Under the pieces are notes generated by a model. That model was not told the DNA's origin and ran no database searches. It saw only the letters and a list, made by a program, of their open reading frames with translations. Shown piece after piece: positions 55,805 through 64,000 of a stretch of DNA of 64,000 nt; position 1 is the stretch's first letter, and each line of letters begins with the position of its first letter. Origin of the DNA: Chitinibacter sp. FCG-7 (GTDB lineage: Bacteria > Pseudomonadota > Gammaproteobacteria > Burkholderiales > Chitinibacteraceae); the NCBI RefSeq assembly GCF_040047665.1, contig NZ_CP157355.1:2480001-2544000 (forward strand), read 5' to 3'. The translations under genes were made by a program, and so were the position numbers.

Positions 55805-56090
55805 GATTTTATCCTGTGTCAGTGCTGGTGAGGGTATTCGTCAGCTTGTGGCTACTATGCCGCAGTAATTTGCCGTGAGCAAACAGTATGCGCCTTTCTC
55901 TGCTGCGCACATGAGCGATTTGATCGGCGTATTGGGAAGGATTTTTGCCTGTTTAATTGCTAGCATCGCGGGCTGTTTGGGCGGCAGTGGTCGCTGCCAG
56001 CAATCGCGTTTCTGCCGAAAAAGCCTGCATCTGATGTGCTTGCTTACTCTAATTTAAGTGGGGCATGTTCAGATTTGGTGTTGATCATGC
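55805..56090. other. Gene-free stretch, left part of the guaB-side gap
   Basis: Promoter region of the exported-protein operon and about 200 bases without recognisable features; the short frame at 55875-56057 has no support. Confidence 0.4.
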
Positions 56091-56222
56091 GTAGGGTGGG
56101 TTGGGCCGCCACGATCTTGCCTAAAACTACAAAGGTATTTCGGCCGTAATCCACCATGACGCTACTCTTATTAATACCGCGTCCTGGTGGGTTACGGCAT
56201 AAAACCGCCTAACCCACCCTAC
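56091..56222. repeat. 132-bp MITE-like element with GTAGGG termini (copy B)
   Basis: Left GTAGGGTGGGTTGGGCCGCC, right AACCCACCCTAC, with an inner inverted pair (GGCCGTAATCCACCATGACGC region against GCGTCCTGGTGGGTTACGGC). Same family as 6178-6324; together the four arms would fold as a cross. Confidence 0.75.
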
Positions 56223-56297
56223 GAATACCGCGTTTCATCGTCAAATCACAATATCCGGCCATATCAACACGTAATCTGAACATGGCCTTTAAGTGGT

Positions 56298-56345
56298 GGG
56301 TATTTCATTGTGGATATTGGTATTATTGATCTGCAGGGCTATACC
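56298..56345. repeat. Dispersed ~49-bp repeat
   Basis: GGGTATTTCATTGTGG at the left and GGGCTATACC at the right; a more diverged copy. Confidence 0.45.
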
Positions 56346-56382
56346 TGTATGGTTTGTGTTTAGGCTACAAACTGTAGTCAAT

Positions 56383-56412
56383 AAAAAAGCCGCCTTTCAA
56401 GGCGGCTTTTTT
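56383..56412. terminator. Terminator of guaB
   Basis: Six A, GCCGCCTT, short loop, AAGGCGGC and six T; functional in either direction. Confidence 0.9.
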
Positions 56413-56429
56413 GGCGAAAGCGTTCAGAA

Positions 56430-58224
<1,795 letters not shown>

Positions 58225-59400
58225 ATGAGCCGGCAATTGCATACGGCACCCGATACGGCGCTGATCCTGTCTGGCGGTGGTGCACGTGCCGCCTATCAAG
58301 TGGGAGTTTTGCTGGCGATTGCCCGCTTGCTGCCCCAGCATGCTCCCAATCCTTTTCCGATTATTTGTGGCACATCGGCTGGTGCAATCAATGCGGCCGG
58401 TCTGGCCATGGGGGCGGGTGAATTTCGCCGGTCGGTGTTTTCGCTGGCGCGCATGTGGCAAAACCTGCAGCCCGAACAAATCTACCGGGGGTCGATGAGT
58501 TGCCTGATGGCCACTGGTGCGCACTGGCTGGCTGCCTTGCTGGTGGGTGGGCTGGGTCGGAAAAACCCGCGCTCATTTCTGGATAATGCGCCGCTGCGCG
58601 ATTTTTTGGCCGGGATTGTCGATTTCCCGAAAATTCAGGCCAATCTGGATTGCGGTGTGCTCAAGGCGGTGTCCATCTCGGCGCTGGGCTATAGCTCGGG
58701 GCAGTCGGTGGCTTTTTTTCAGGGGATTGCCGAGCTGGAAGGCTGGCAGCGGGCATCCAGAATCGGGGTACGTACCGAGCTGAACCTTAATCACCTCATG
58801 GCTTCCAGCGCTATACCCCTGGTGTTTCCTGCCGAGCGGATTCACCGCGAATATTTTGGCGATGGCTCGGTGCGGCAAATTGCGCCATTAAGCCCGGCCA
58901 TTCATCTGGGTGCTCGCCGCATTCTGGTGATCGGGGTGGCGCCGCAGAGTGAGGAAAGCCCCGCTCGGCAGCACACCAGCGGCTACCCGACGCTGGCGCA
59001 GGTGAGCGGGCAATTGATGAATAGCATTTTTCTCGATTCGCTGGAAACCGATCTGGAGCGCATTACGCGGATCAATCGCACCATTTCGCATATTCCTGCA
59101 CCGGTGCGGGGCGAGGTTGGGCTCAATTTGCGGCCGATTGAAGTGCTGACGATTTCGCCCTCGCAGCCGCTGGAAAAACTCACGCTGCCTTTCAAGCGCG
59201 AATTTTCGCTGGGCATGCGGTTTTTTCTCGGTGGATTGGGCGCTTTTCGGCGGCAAGGCTCGGTTCTGGCGAGCTATTTATTGTTTTGCGGGCCGTATGC
59301 GCGCAAGCTGATTGCTTTGGGCTATCACGATGCGCTGGAAAAAGAGCAGCAGCTGCGTCATTTTCTAGCTGCAGAGCAGGCAACTTCGGCGGTAGAATAG
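58225..59400 (+). CDS. Patatin-like phospholipase
   Basis: 391 residues. Oxyanion motif LSGGGARAAYQVGVL near the N-terminus (GGGARA in place of GGGARG), nucleophile serine in ICGTSAGAINA, and catalytic Asp in FGDGSVRQIAPLS. The C-terminal 150 residues carry SFAR-like hydrophobic patches. No signal peptide, so probably cytoplasmic or membrane-associated. Likely hydrolyses phospholipid or lysophospholipid acyl chains; substrate unknown. The stop is 29 bases before dsbB. Confidence 0.88.
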   Translation: MSRQLHTAPDTALILSGGGARAAYQVGVLLAIARLLPQHAPNPFPIICGTSAGAINAAGLAMGAGEFRRSVFSLARMWQNLQPEQIYRGSMSCLMATGAHWLAALLVGGLGRKNPRSFLDNAPLRDFLAGIVDFPKIQANLDCGVLKAVSISALGYSSGQSVAFFQGIAELEGWQRASRIGVRTELNLNHLMASSAIPLVFPAERIHREYFGDGSVRQIAPLSPAIHLGARRILVIGVAPQSEESPARQHTSGYPTLAQVSGQLMNSIFLDSLETDLERITRINRTISHIPAPVRGEVGLNLRPIEVLTISPSQPLEKLTLPFKREFSLGMRFFLGGLGAFRRQGSVLASYLLFCGPYARKLIALGYHDALEKEQQLRHFLAAEQATSAVE

Positions 59401-59429
59401 TTCTTTTCTATTTTGCGCGGAGATCCGGC

Positions 59430-59951
59430 ATGTATCGTCTTGGCTGGCGGCCCGGTTTTGGCATCCTGTTTATCGCCTGTGCGGGCATGATTGCCTTCGC
59501 GCTCTATCACCAGTTTTATCAATGGCTTATGCCGTGTCTGATGTGCGTGTACGAGCGCATTGCGATTATCGGTTTTGGCCTGTTTGCCCTGTTGGCGGCG
59601 ATTTTTCCGCCTAAAAAGCGTAGCGGCGTTTATGTTTACACTGGCATTTTGACTCTGTGGGGCCTGTTCGGTGCGATCACCGGCCTGCGCCATGTCTGGA
59701 TGCAGTATGGCCCGAAAGATCCTTCTGTTTCGTGTGCTTCAAGTCTGCCGTTTCCGATTGACCTCAATGCCTTGCCTGGCTCGATTGCTGCGGTAATTCG
59801 TCCGGTGGGCGATTGCGCCAATATCGACTTTACGATTTTGGGCATCACCATGCCGATCTGGATTGTGCTGGCTTGCCTAGGTCTGGTGGCGGTGACGTGG
59901 CTGCTGGCGCGTCGCCAATTGACTGAAATCCGTCGGAATCAATGGCGATGA
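59430..59951 (+). CDS. dsbB: Disulfide bond formation protein DsbB
   Basis: 173 residues, four membrane helices. Redox pairs in the expected places: Cys36/Cys39 in MPCLMCVYER and Cys102/Cys129 in SVSCASSLPF and VGDCANIDF. DsbB reoxidises DsbA and passes electrons to quinone. ATG 59430 (SD GGAG) is chosen over a long upstream extension that overlaps the patatin gene. It overlaps oxyR by four bases. Confidence 0.94.
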   Translation: MYRLGWRPGFGILFIACAGMIAFALYHQFYQWLMPCLMCVYERIAIIGFGLFALLAAIFPPKKRSGVYVYTGILTLWGLFGAITGLRHVWMQYGPKDPSVSCASSLPFPIDLNALPGSIAAVIRPVGDCANIDFTILGITMPIWIVLACLGLVAVTWLLARRQLTEIRRNQWR

Positions 59952-60883
59952 CCCTTACCGAGCTCAGATATATTGTTGCTGTAGCGCGTGAGCGCCATTT
60001 TGGCCGCGCTGCCAATAGCTGTTTTGTTTCGCAGCCGACTTTGTCGGTGGCGGTGAAAAAGCTCGAAGACGAGCTGGGCGTGACTTTGTTCGAGCGCTCC
60101 TCGGGCGATGTGACGCTGACGGCCAATGGCGAGCGCATTGTCGAGCAGGCGCAACGCGTGCTCGAAGAAGTCTCGGTCGTTAAGCAACTGGCCGAGCAGG
60201 GGAAAGACCCGCTGGCGGGTACGCTGCGTCTGGGCGTGATCTACACGATTGGCCCGTATTTGCTGCCGCACCTGATTCCGCAGCTGCGCACGCTGGCACC
60301 GCAGATGCAATTATTGCTCGAAGAAAACTACACCTCGCGGCTGGCAGAAATGTTAAAACAAGGCGAGATCGACGTTGCAATTGTGGCTGAGCCATTTCAT
60401 GAAGGGGGTATTGCCACGCAAGCCATCTATGAAGAAGGCTTTGTGGTCGCTACCCCTCGGGGGCATGCCTGGGAGCAATTTGCCGAAATTTCTGCCGAAC
60501 AATTAGCCGAAGAAAATGTGCTGCTGCTCTCGCCCGGCAATTGTTTCCGCGATCAGGTCTTGCAAACCTGCCCCGATCTGAACCGCGAAAGCATGAGTCA
60601 CGGTAGCTTGCAGCGTACTTTGCAGGGCTCGTCGCTGACGACGATCCGGCATATGGTGGCGGGCGGTATCGGGGTGACAGTGTTGCCTGCGACCTCGGTC
60701 AGCGCCGCCGACGACGCCCTGCTGAGCATTCGTCCGTTCGCCGAGCCAGCGCCCACACGGCGCGTCGTGATGGCCTGGCGACGCAATTTTCCACGTCTGG
60801 CGGCCATCGAAGCTCTGCGGCAGGCCATCTTGCAATCGAGCATGCCCAAGGTGAGCTGGTTGCACGAAGCGGAAATCGCCTGA
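59948..60883 (+). CDS. oxyR: LysR-type peroxide regulator OxyR
   Basis: 311 residues starting MTLTELRYIVAVARERHF. N-terminal winged helix with SQPTLSVAVKKLEDELG. The regulatory domain has the redox pair Cys199 and Cys208 in PGNCFRDQVLQTC, at exactly the E. coli positions, so it should sense hydrogen peroxide by disulfide formation. The start at 59948 overlaps the dsbB stop (ATGA); ATG 59942 would add two residues. Joint transcription with dsbB ties thiol redox functions together. Confidence 0.92.
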   Translation: MTLTELRYIVAVARERHFGRAANSCFVSQPTLSVAVKKLEDELGVTLFERSSGDVTLTANGERIVEQAQRVLEEVSVVKQLAEQGKDPLAGTLRLGVIYTIGPYLLPHLIPQLRTLAPQMQLLLEENYTSRLAEMLKQGEIDVAIVAEPFHEGGIATQAIYEEGFVVATPRGHAWEQFAEISAEQLAEENVLLLSPGNCFRDQVLQTCPDLNRESMSHGSLQRTLQGSSLTTIRHMVAGGIGVTVLPATSVSAADDALLSIRPFAEPAPTRRVVMAWRRNFPRLAAIEALRQAILQSSMPKVSWLHEAEIA

Positions 60884-60920
60884 TTCGCGTAGCGGGTCAT
60901 ATGGGGTAAGCAGGATGTGA

Positions 60921-60950
60921 GGGCTTGATGAAAATCAGGCCCTTTTTATT
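60921..60950 (+). terminator. Terminator of oxyR
   Basis: GGGCTTGAT GAAA ATCAGGCCC (one G-T wobble) followed by TTTTTATTT. Confidence 0.8.
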
Positions 60951-61008
60951 TAATTCCGGTTTTCGTGCCTTGCTGTGGAATGACTGGTCTGGAATTCTAC
61001 TGTAGATA

Positions 61009-61056
61009 GGGTATTGCTCTAAAGGCTATATCCTGATTGTGTTATGGCGATATACC
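61009..61056. repeat. Dispersed ~49-bp repeat
   Basis: GGGTATTGCTCTAAAGGC at the left and TTATGGCGATATACC at the right, between oxyR and the tRNA terminator. Confidence 0.7.
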
Positions 61057-61083
61057 TGTAGATGTTTAAAACTTGCAGGCAAC

Positions 61084-61113
61084 AAAAAACCCGCCAGATT
61101 GCTGTGCGGGTTG
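61084..61113 (-). terminator. Terminator of tRNA-Leu
   Basis: On the minus strand AACCCGC and GCGGGTT enclose an 11-base loop, followed by a T-run. It lies five bases after the tRNA. Confidence 0.8.
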
Positions 61114-61118
61114 TTTGC

Positions 61119-61202
61119 TGGTGCCCAGGGTCGGACTCGAACCGACACACCTTGCGGCGGGGGATTTTGAGTCCCCTGCGTCTACCATTTCGCCACCTGG
61201 GC
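61119..61202 (-). tRNA. tRNA-Leu (CAA)
   Basis: 84 bases including encoded CCA. Acceptor stem GCCCAGG/CCTGGGC, D-arm GGCGAAATGGTAGACGC, anticodon arm GGGGA-CTCAAAA-TCCCC with anticodon CAA, extended class II variable arm (CGCCGCAAGGTGT), T-arm GTCGGTTCGAGTCCGAC. Reads UUG codons. Confidence 0.96.
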
Positions 61203-61272
61203 AGGTGCTGTGTAGAGAGCGCATATTAGACACAAAGCGCTCGCTTGGCAAGCGCATTGAGCGATTTTTTTG

Positions 61273-62136
61273 CTAGCCGGCGTTTTTCAGCGCCAGCGCA
61301 CGCTCGTACAGAGCGTTGCGCGGCGCACCCGAGATCGCTTGTGCTAGCGAAACGGCCTGCTTGAGCGGCAATTCGGCCAGCAATGGCGCCAGCAAGCTGT
61401 CGTAGCTGCTGCCTTCGGCTTTTTCTTCGGGCGCAGCGGCATCGACCACGATCACCGCTTCGCCGCGCTGCTGATTGCTATCGCTGGCAATCCATTGCGC
61501 CAGCTCGGCCAGTGGCGCACGGCGGATGGTTTCATAGGTTTTGGTCAATTCGCGCGCCAGCACGGCTTCACGTTCACCGCCAAATACGGTGGCCATATCG
61601 GCAACGCATTCGGCAATACGATGTGGCGCTTCGTAAAACACCGTGAGGTAGGGCAGCTGGCGCAGTGCCGTTAGTGCATCCAGTCGCTGCTTGCTTTTGG
61701 GCGGTAAAAAACCGTAAAACAGGCTATGGGCGCAGCTAAAACCGCTGGCGGATAAGGCGCTGGTCAGTGCTGACGCGCCCGGAACCGGAATAACTTGAAA
61801 GCCCGCTGCATGGACCGCCGCCGCAAGCACCGCGCCAGGGTCGGAGACCGCAGGCGTGCCCGCGTCCGAAACCTGCGCCACGGTGTCGCCAGCGGCCAGA
61901 CGAGCGACAATTTTTTCGGCCATCGTGCGCTCATTGTGCTCGCGAACCGAAATCATCGGCGTACTGATGCCAAACTGCTTGAGCAGCTGCCCGGTGACGC
62001 GCGTGTCTTCGGCGGCAATCACATCGGCCTGCTTTAATACGGCCAGTGCACGTTCGGTAATATCACCCAGATTACCGATTGGCGTGGCAACCACATATAA
62101 TGCAGACTTGCTGACAGGAATATCAGGCTTATGCAC
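61273..62136 (-). CDS. rsmI: 16S rRNA 2'-O-methyltransferase RsmI
   Basis: 287 residues, GTG start with AAGGAG nine bases upstream on the minus strand. SAM-dependent tetrapyrrole-methylase fold: LYVVATPIGNLGDITERAL, ADVIAAEDTRVTGQLLKQFG, QVSDAGTPAVSDPGAVLAAA, PGASALTSALSASGF, FYGFLPPKS. It methylates C1402 of 16S rRNA. Its start codon overlaps the first codons of the divergent lpoA frame by six bases. Confidence 0.95.
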   Translation of the reverse strand: MHKPDIPVSKSALYVVATPIGNLGDITERALAVLKQADVIAAEDTRVTGQLLKQFGISTPMISVREHNERTMAEKIVARLAAGDTVAQVSDAGTPAVSDPGAVLAAAVHAAGFQVIPVPGASALTSALSASGFSCAHSLFYGFLPPKSKQRLDALTALRQLPYLTVFYEAPHRIAECVADMATVFGGEREAVLARELTKTYETIRRAPLAELAQWIASDSNQQRGEAVIVVDAAAPEEKAEGSSYDSLLAPLLAELPLKQAVSLAQAISGAPRNALYERALALKNAG

Positions 62137-63285
62137 GTAAAAAATCTCCTTGGCTCGCAGATCAAAACCGTTGACGCTGCGGCTACTTTGGCAAAAGCGG
62201 CCGCCATCAAGTCGTTTGACGCAGCCCGATTTGTTGCCCGGCTTGCGGGTATGAGTGCGCTACTATACGTCTCGCTAGGCGTCACGGCCACTGTTGCGCA
62301 CGCCGAGGAAGAAGTGACTGCGGCCAAAACAGGTTATATCGCGCTCTTGCTGCCCGGCCATGCCAAGGCGTTCAAACCGGCGGTAGACCAGATTCGTGCC
62401 GGTGTTCTGGCCGCTGAGCGCGTGCACGGCGGTGGTGATTCGCCACCGCTGCGAATGTTTGATACCAGCGACAAGGAAGAAGACGTCCAGGCTCAGTACC
62501 AAAAAGCGGTGGACGGTGGCGCGGTGGCGGTGATTGGCCCTTTGACCAAGTCGGCGCTTAATTTTCTGGCCGATAGTACCGATTTGACCGTGCCGGTGAT
62601 CGCGCTCAATGGTTTTGACGCCACTACCTTGCCACAAGGCAAGCTTTATAGTTTTGGTCTGGGCGTGGAAGCCGATGCTGCGGCAACCGCTCAATTAATG
62701 AAGCTTGATGGCCTGCAACAGGTGGTTGTTTTGCAAACAGGGGATTCAATTGCCCAGCGGCTGGCGCAAAGTTTTGTTGCCGCTTGGCGCGGGCACACTG
62801 GCGGCGAGCCGGTGATGATTACCATTGCCAATCCGCGCCGTGATGCGGTGCAATTGAAAGCGCAATTGGCCGAGGTGTCGGCCGATGCCGTGTTTCTGGC
62901 GATGGATGCCAAGGCAGCCCGGGCAATCCGGCCATTTCTGGGTAATGAGCGCGCCATCTATGCCACCAGCCAGATCAACCCCGGACGTTTGCCTGCTACC
63001 ACGCTGATTGACCTGGCTGGAATCAAATATCTGGACATGCCCTGGTTGGCCAACCCTACCCAGGAAGGCTACGAGTTGTACGATAGAGTGCGTTCGAGTT
63101 CGAATGATCTGGAGAGATTGTTTGCGCTGGGGCTTGATGCGTGGCGAATTGCCGCCATCTTGTCTGCAGGGGGTCAGCTTGAGCGTCTGGACGGCGTCAC
63201 CGGCATCCTGAGTCTGGGCACCGATAATATTGTTCAGCGCGATATGCAGCTCAGAACCATGGGCCAGCCGGATGGCAGCCGATGA
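62131..63285 (+). CDS. lpoA: LpoA-like (LppC/YraM) penicillin-binding protein activator
   Basis: 384 residues from ATG 62131, or 344 from ATG 62251. Only the periplasmic-binding-protein-like LppC domain is present (GYIALLLPGHAKAFKPAVDQ, GGAVAVIGPLTKSALNFLAD, PVIALNGFD, DAVFLAMDAKAARAIRPFL). The N-terminal TPR part of E. coli LpoA is missing. The segment MSALLYVSLGVTATVAHAEE is a signal peptide, so the longer start would leave an unusual 40-residue tail in front of it. No lipobox cysteine is seen. Genomic context (rsmI, yraN, diaA) is that of lpoA. In E. coli LpoA activates PBP1a. Confidence 0.82.
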   Translation: MHVKNLLGSQIKTVDAAATLAKAAAIKSFDAARFVARLAGMSALLYVSLGVTATVAHAEEEVTAAKTGYIALLLPGHAKAFKPAVDQIRAGVLAAERVHGGGDSPPLRMFDTSDKEEDVQAQYQKAVDGGAVAVIGPLTKSALNFLADSTDLTVPVIALNGFDATTLPQGKLYSFGLGVEADAAATAQLMKLDGLQQVVVLQTGDSIAQRLAQSFVAAWRGHTGGEPVMITIANPRRDAVQLKAQLAEVSADAVFLAMDAKAARAIRPFLGNERAIYATSQINPGRLPATTLIDLAGIKYLDMPWLANPTQEGYELYDRVRSSSNDLERLFALGLDAWRIAAILSAGGQLERLDGVTGILSLGTDNIVQRDMQLRTMGQPDGSR

Positions 63286-63617
63286 ATGACAAAGGCCAGC
63301 TGGCCGAGCAGCAGGCTGCGGCCTATCTGATCGAGCACGGGCTGACCATTCTGGCGCGCAACTGGTCGTGCCGCCACGGTGAAATAGATCTGGTGGCGCA
63401 AGACGGCAAGCAGCTGGTTTTTGTTGAAGTTCGCATGCGCCAATCGAACCGTTTTGGCGGCGCTGCGGCCAGTATTACCCCGGCCAAGCAGGCCAAGCTC
63501 TGGGCCAGTGCCCAACAGTATTTGCAAGGCATCAAATCACCGCCTGCGTGCCGGTTTGATGCCATTTGTATCGATGGCCAGACCATTTCCTGGCTGAAAA
63601 ACTGCATTAGCGCCTAA
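63282..63617 (+). CDS. yraN: YraN family (UPF0102) putative nuclease-fold protein
   Basis: 111 residues: GQLAEQQAAAYLIEHGLTIL, NWSCRHGEIDLVAQDGKQLV, FVEVRMRQSNRFG and CRFDAICIDG. The restriction-endonuclease-like pattern H-G-E-I-D-L ... F-V-E-V-R is complete, with R in place of the usual K. Its ATG overlaps the lpoA stop by four bases. Confidence 0.92.
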   Translation: MNDKGQLAEQQAAAYLIEHGLTILARNWSCRHGEIDLVAQDGKQLVFVEVRMRQSNRFGGAAASITPAKQAKLWASAQQYLQGIKSPPACRFDAICIDGQTISWLKNCISA

Positions 63618-63670
63618 GCCGGATGAACCGTATCGGCTATTGCGCCAAGGCAAATAAAAAAGGATAAACC

Positions 63671-64000
63671 ATGGATTTGATTCAACGTGTTCAGCAGCAT
63701 TTCGAGGAAAGCGTTGCTGCCAAGCAGGCAGCGATGGAGGTGCTCAGCCCGGCCATTGCGCTGGCTGCCGAAAAAGTGGTTCAAACCTTGATTGCCGATG
63801 GCAAAATCCTGGCGTGCGGTAACGGTGGCTCGGCGGCGGACGCCCAGCATTTTGCCGCAGAAATGGTCGGCCGCTTCGAGCGCGAACGCCCCGGTTTGCC
63901 TGCGATTGCCCTGACAACCGATTCGTCGGCGCTCACCGCGATTGCCAACGATTATGATTTTGATCTGGTTTTTTCCAAGCAGGTGCATGCGCTGGGTCGC
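63671..64000 (+). CDS. diaA: DiaA/GmhA-like SIS-domain protein (partial, cut by window end)
   Basis: First 110 residues: [20 protein letters not shown], then the SIS sugar-phosphate-binding segment [20 protein letters not shown] with [16 protein letters not shown] and [18 protein letters not shown]. DiaA (which promotes DnaA assembly at oriC) and GmhA (heptose isomerase) are close relatives. The position after yraN favours DiaA. The frame is open at base 64000. Confidence 0.88.
   Translation, partial: MDLIQRVQQHFEESVAAKQAAMEVLSPAIALAAEKVVQTLIADGKILACGNGGSAADAQHFAAEMVGRFERERPGLPAIALTTDSSALTAIANDYDFDLVFSKQVHALGR

Noticed and set aside
58800-58825. CTATACCCCTGG resembling the right end of the 49-bp repeat
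   Set aside because: Inside the patatin coding sequence with no matching left end; chance.
61119-61202. tRNA-Leu as an integration site
   Set aside because: No integrase or tRNA 3'-end duplication adjacent; flanks are ordinary genes and a terminator.

Overview
The window reads as a chromosome segment of a betaproteobacterium of the order Neisseriales, most like the Chitinibacter/Deefgea group. This is inferred from protein similarity and gene order: carA-carB-greA-yhbY-rlmE-ftsH-folP-glmM, cyaY next to lptM, dsbB-oxyR, and rsmI/lpoA-yraN-diaA. Composition is moderately GC-rich, with clearly AT-richer patches at about 4.2-5.0, 16.9-17.9, 20.6-22.3 and 46.8-47.7 kb. The backbone is almost entirely housekeeping genes with ordinary coding density.

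Layout. 0-14.7 kb: a degenerate short-chain dehydrogenase, CcoG, a MocR-type regulator behind an unusual leader of repeated mini-ORFs, an orphan MltR-like protein, an extradiol dioxygenase, the helicase YoaA, MltG, a Tat-exported PhoX-type phosphatase with a Pho-box-like site, a PP2C phosphatase/Ser-Thr kinase pair and YicC. 14.7-22.1 kb: an integrative island inserted at the 3' end of yicC. It carries an integrase, a toxin-antitoxin pair, an AlpA regulator and an antirepressor-like protein. An IS3-family element has truncated one gene on each side of itself. 22.4-29.3 kb: a Tim44-domain membrane protein, a lipoprotein, two tandem Crp/Fnr paralogues, LptM, CyaY, a YqaA-like protein, a BepA-like M48 protease, DUF1841 and a FIST sensor protein.

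29.7-46.7 kb: pyrimidine/arginine precursor synthesis (carAB), transcription and ribosome biogenesis (greA, yhbY, rlmE), quality control (ftsH), folate and cell-wall precursors (folP, glmM), an L,D-transpeptidase with a TPR partner, small membrane proteins and aspS. 46.8-55.8 kb: an AT-rich orphan gene, a 1.9-kb nest of direct and inverted repeats, two chemoreceptors and exported proteins of unknown role. 56.4-64 kb: guaB, a patatin, dsbB-oxyR, tRNA-Leu(CAA), rsmI, lpoA, yraN and the start of diaA.

The least expected content is non-coding. A dispersed, imperfectly palindromic repeat of about 49 bp has some eleven full copies plus partial ones. A second family of inverted repeats has GTAGGG-type ends. 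A 390-bp hairpin-rich unit is present as two tandem copies plus one partial copy. Four 23-bp modules, each holding a Shine-Dalgarno sequence and a start codon, precede the MocR gene. A seven-codon duplication of the yicC 3' end marks the borders of the island. I found no CRISPR array and no complete new multi-gene defence system.
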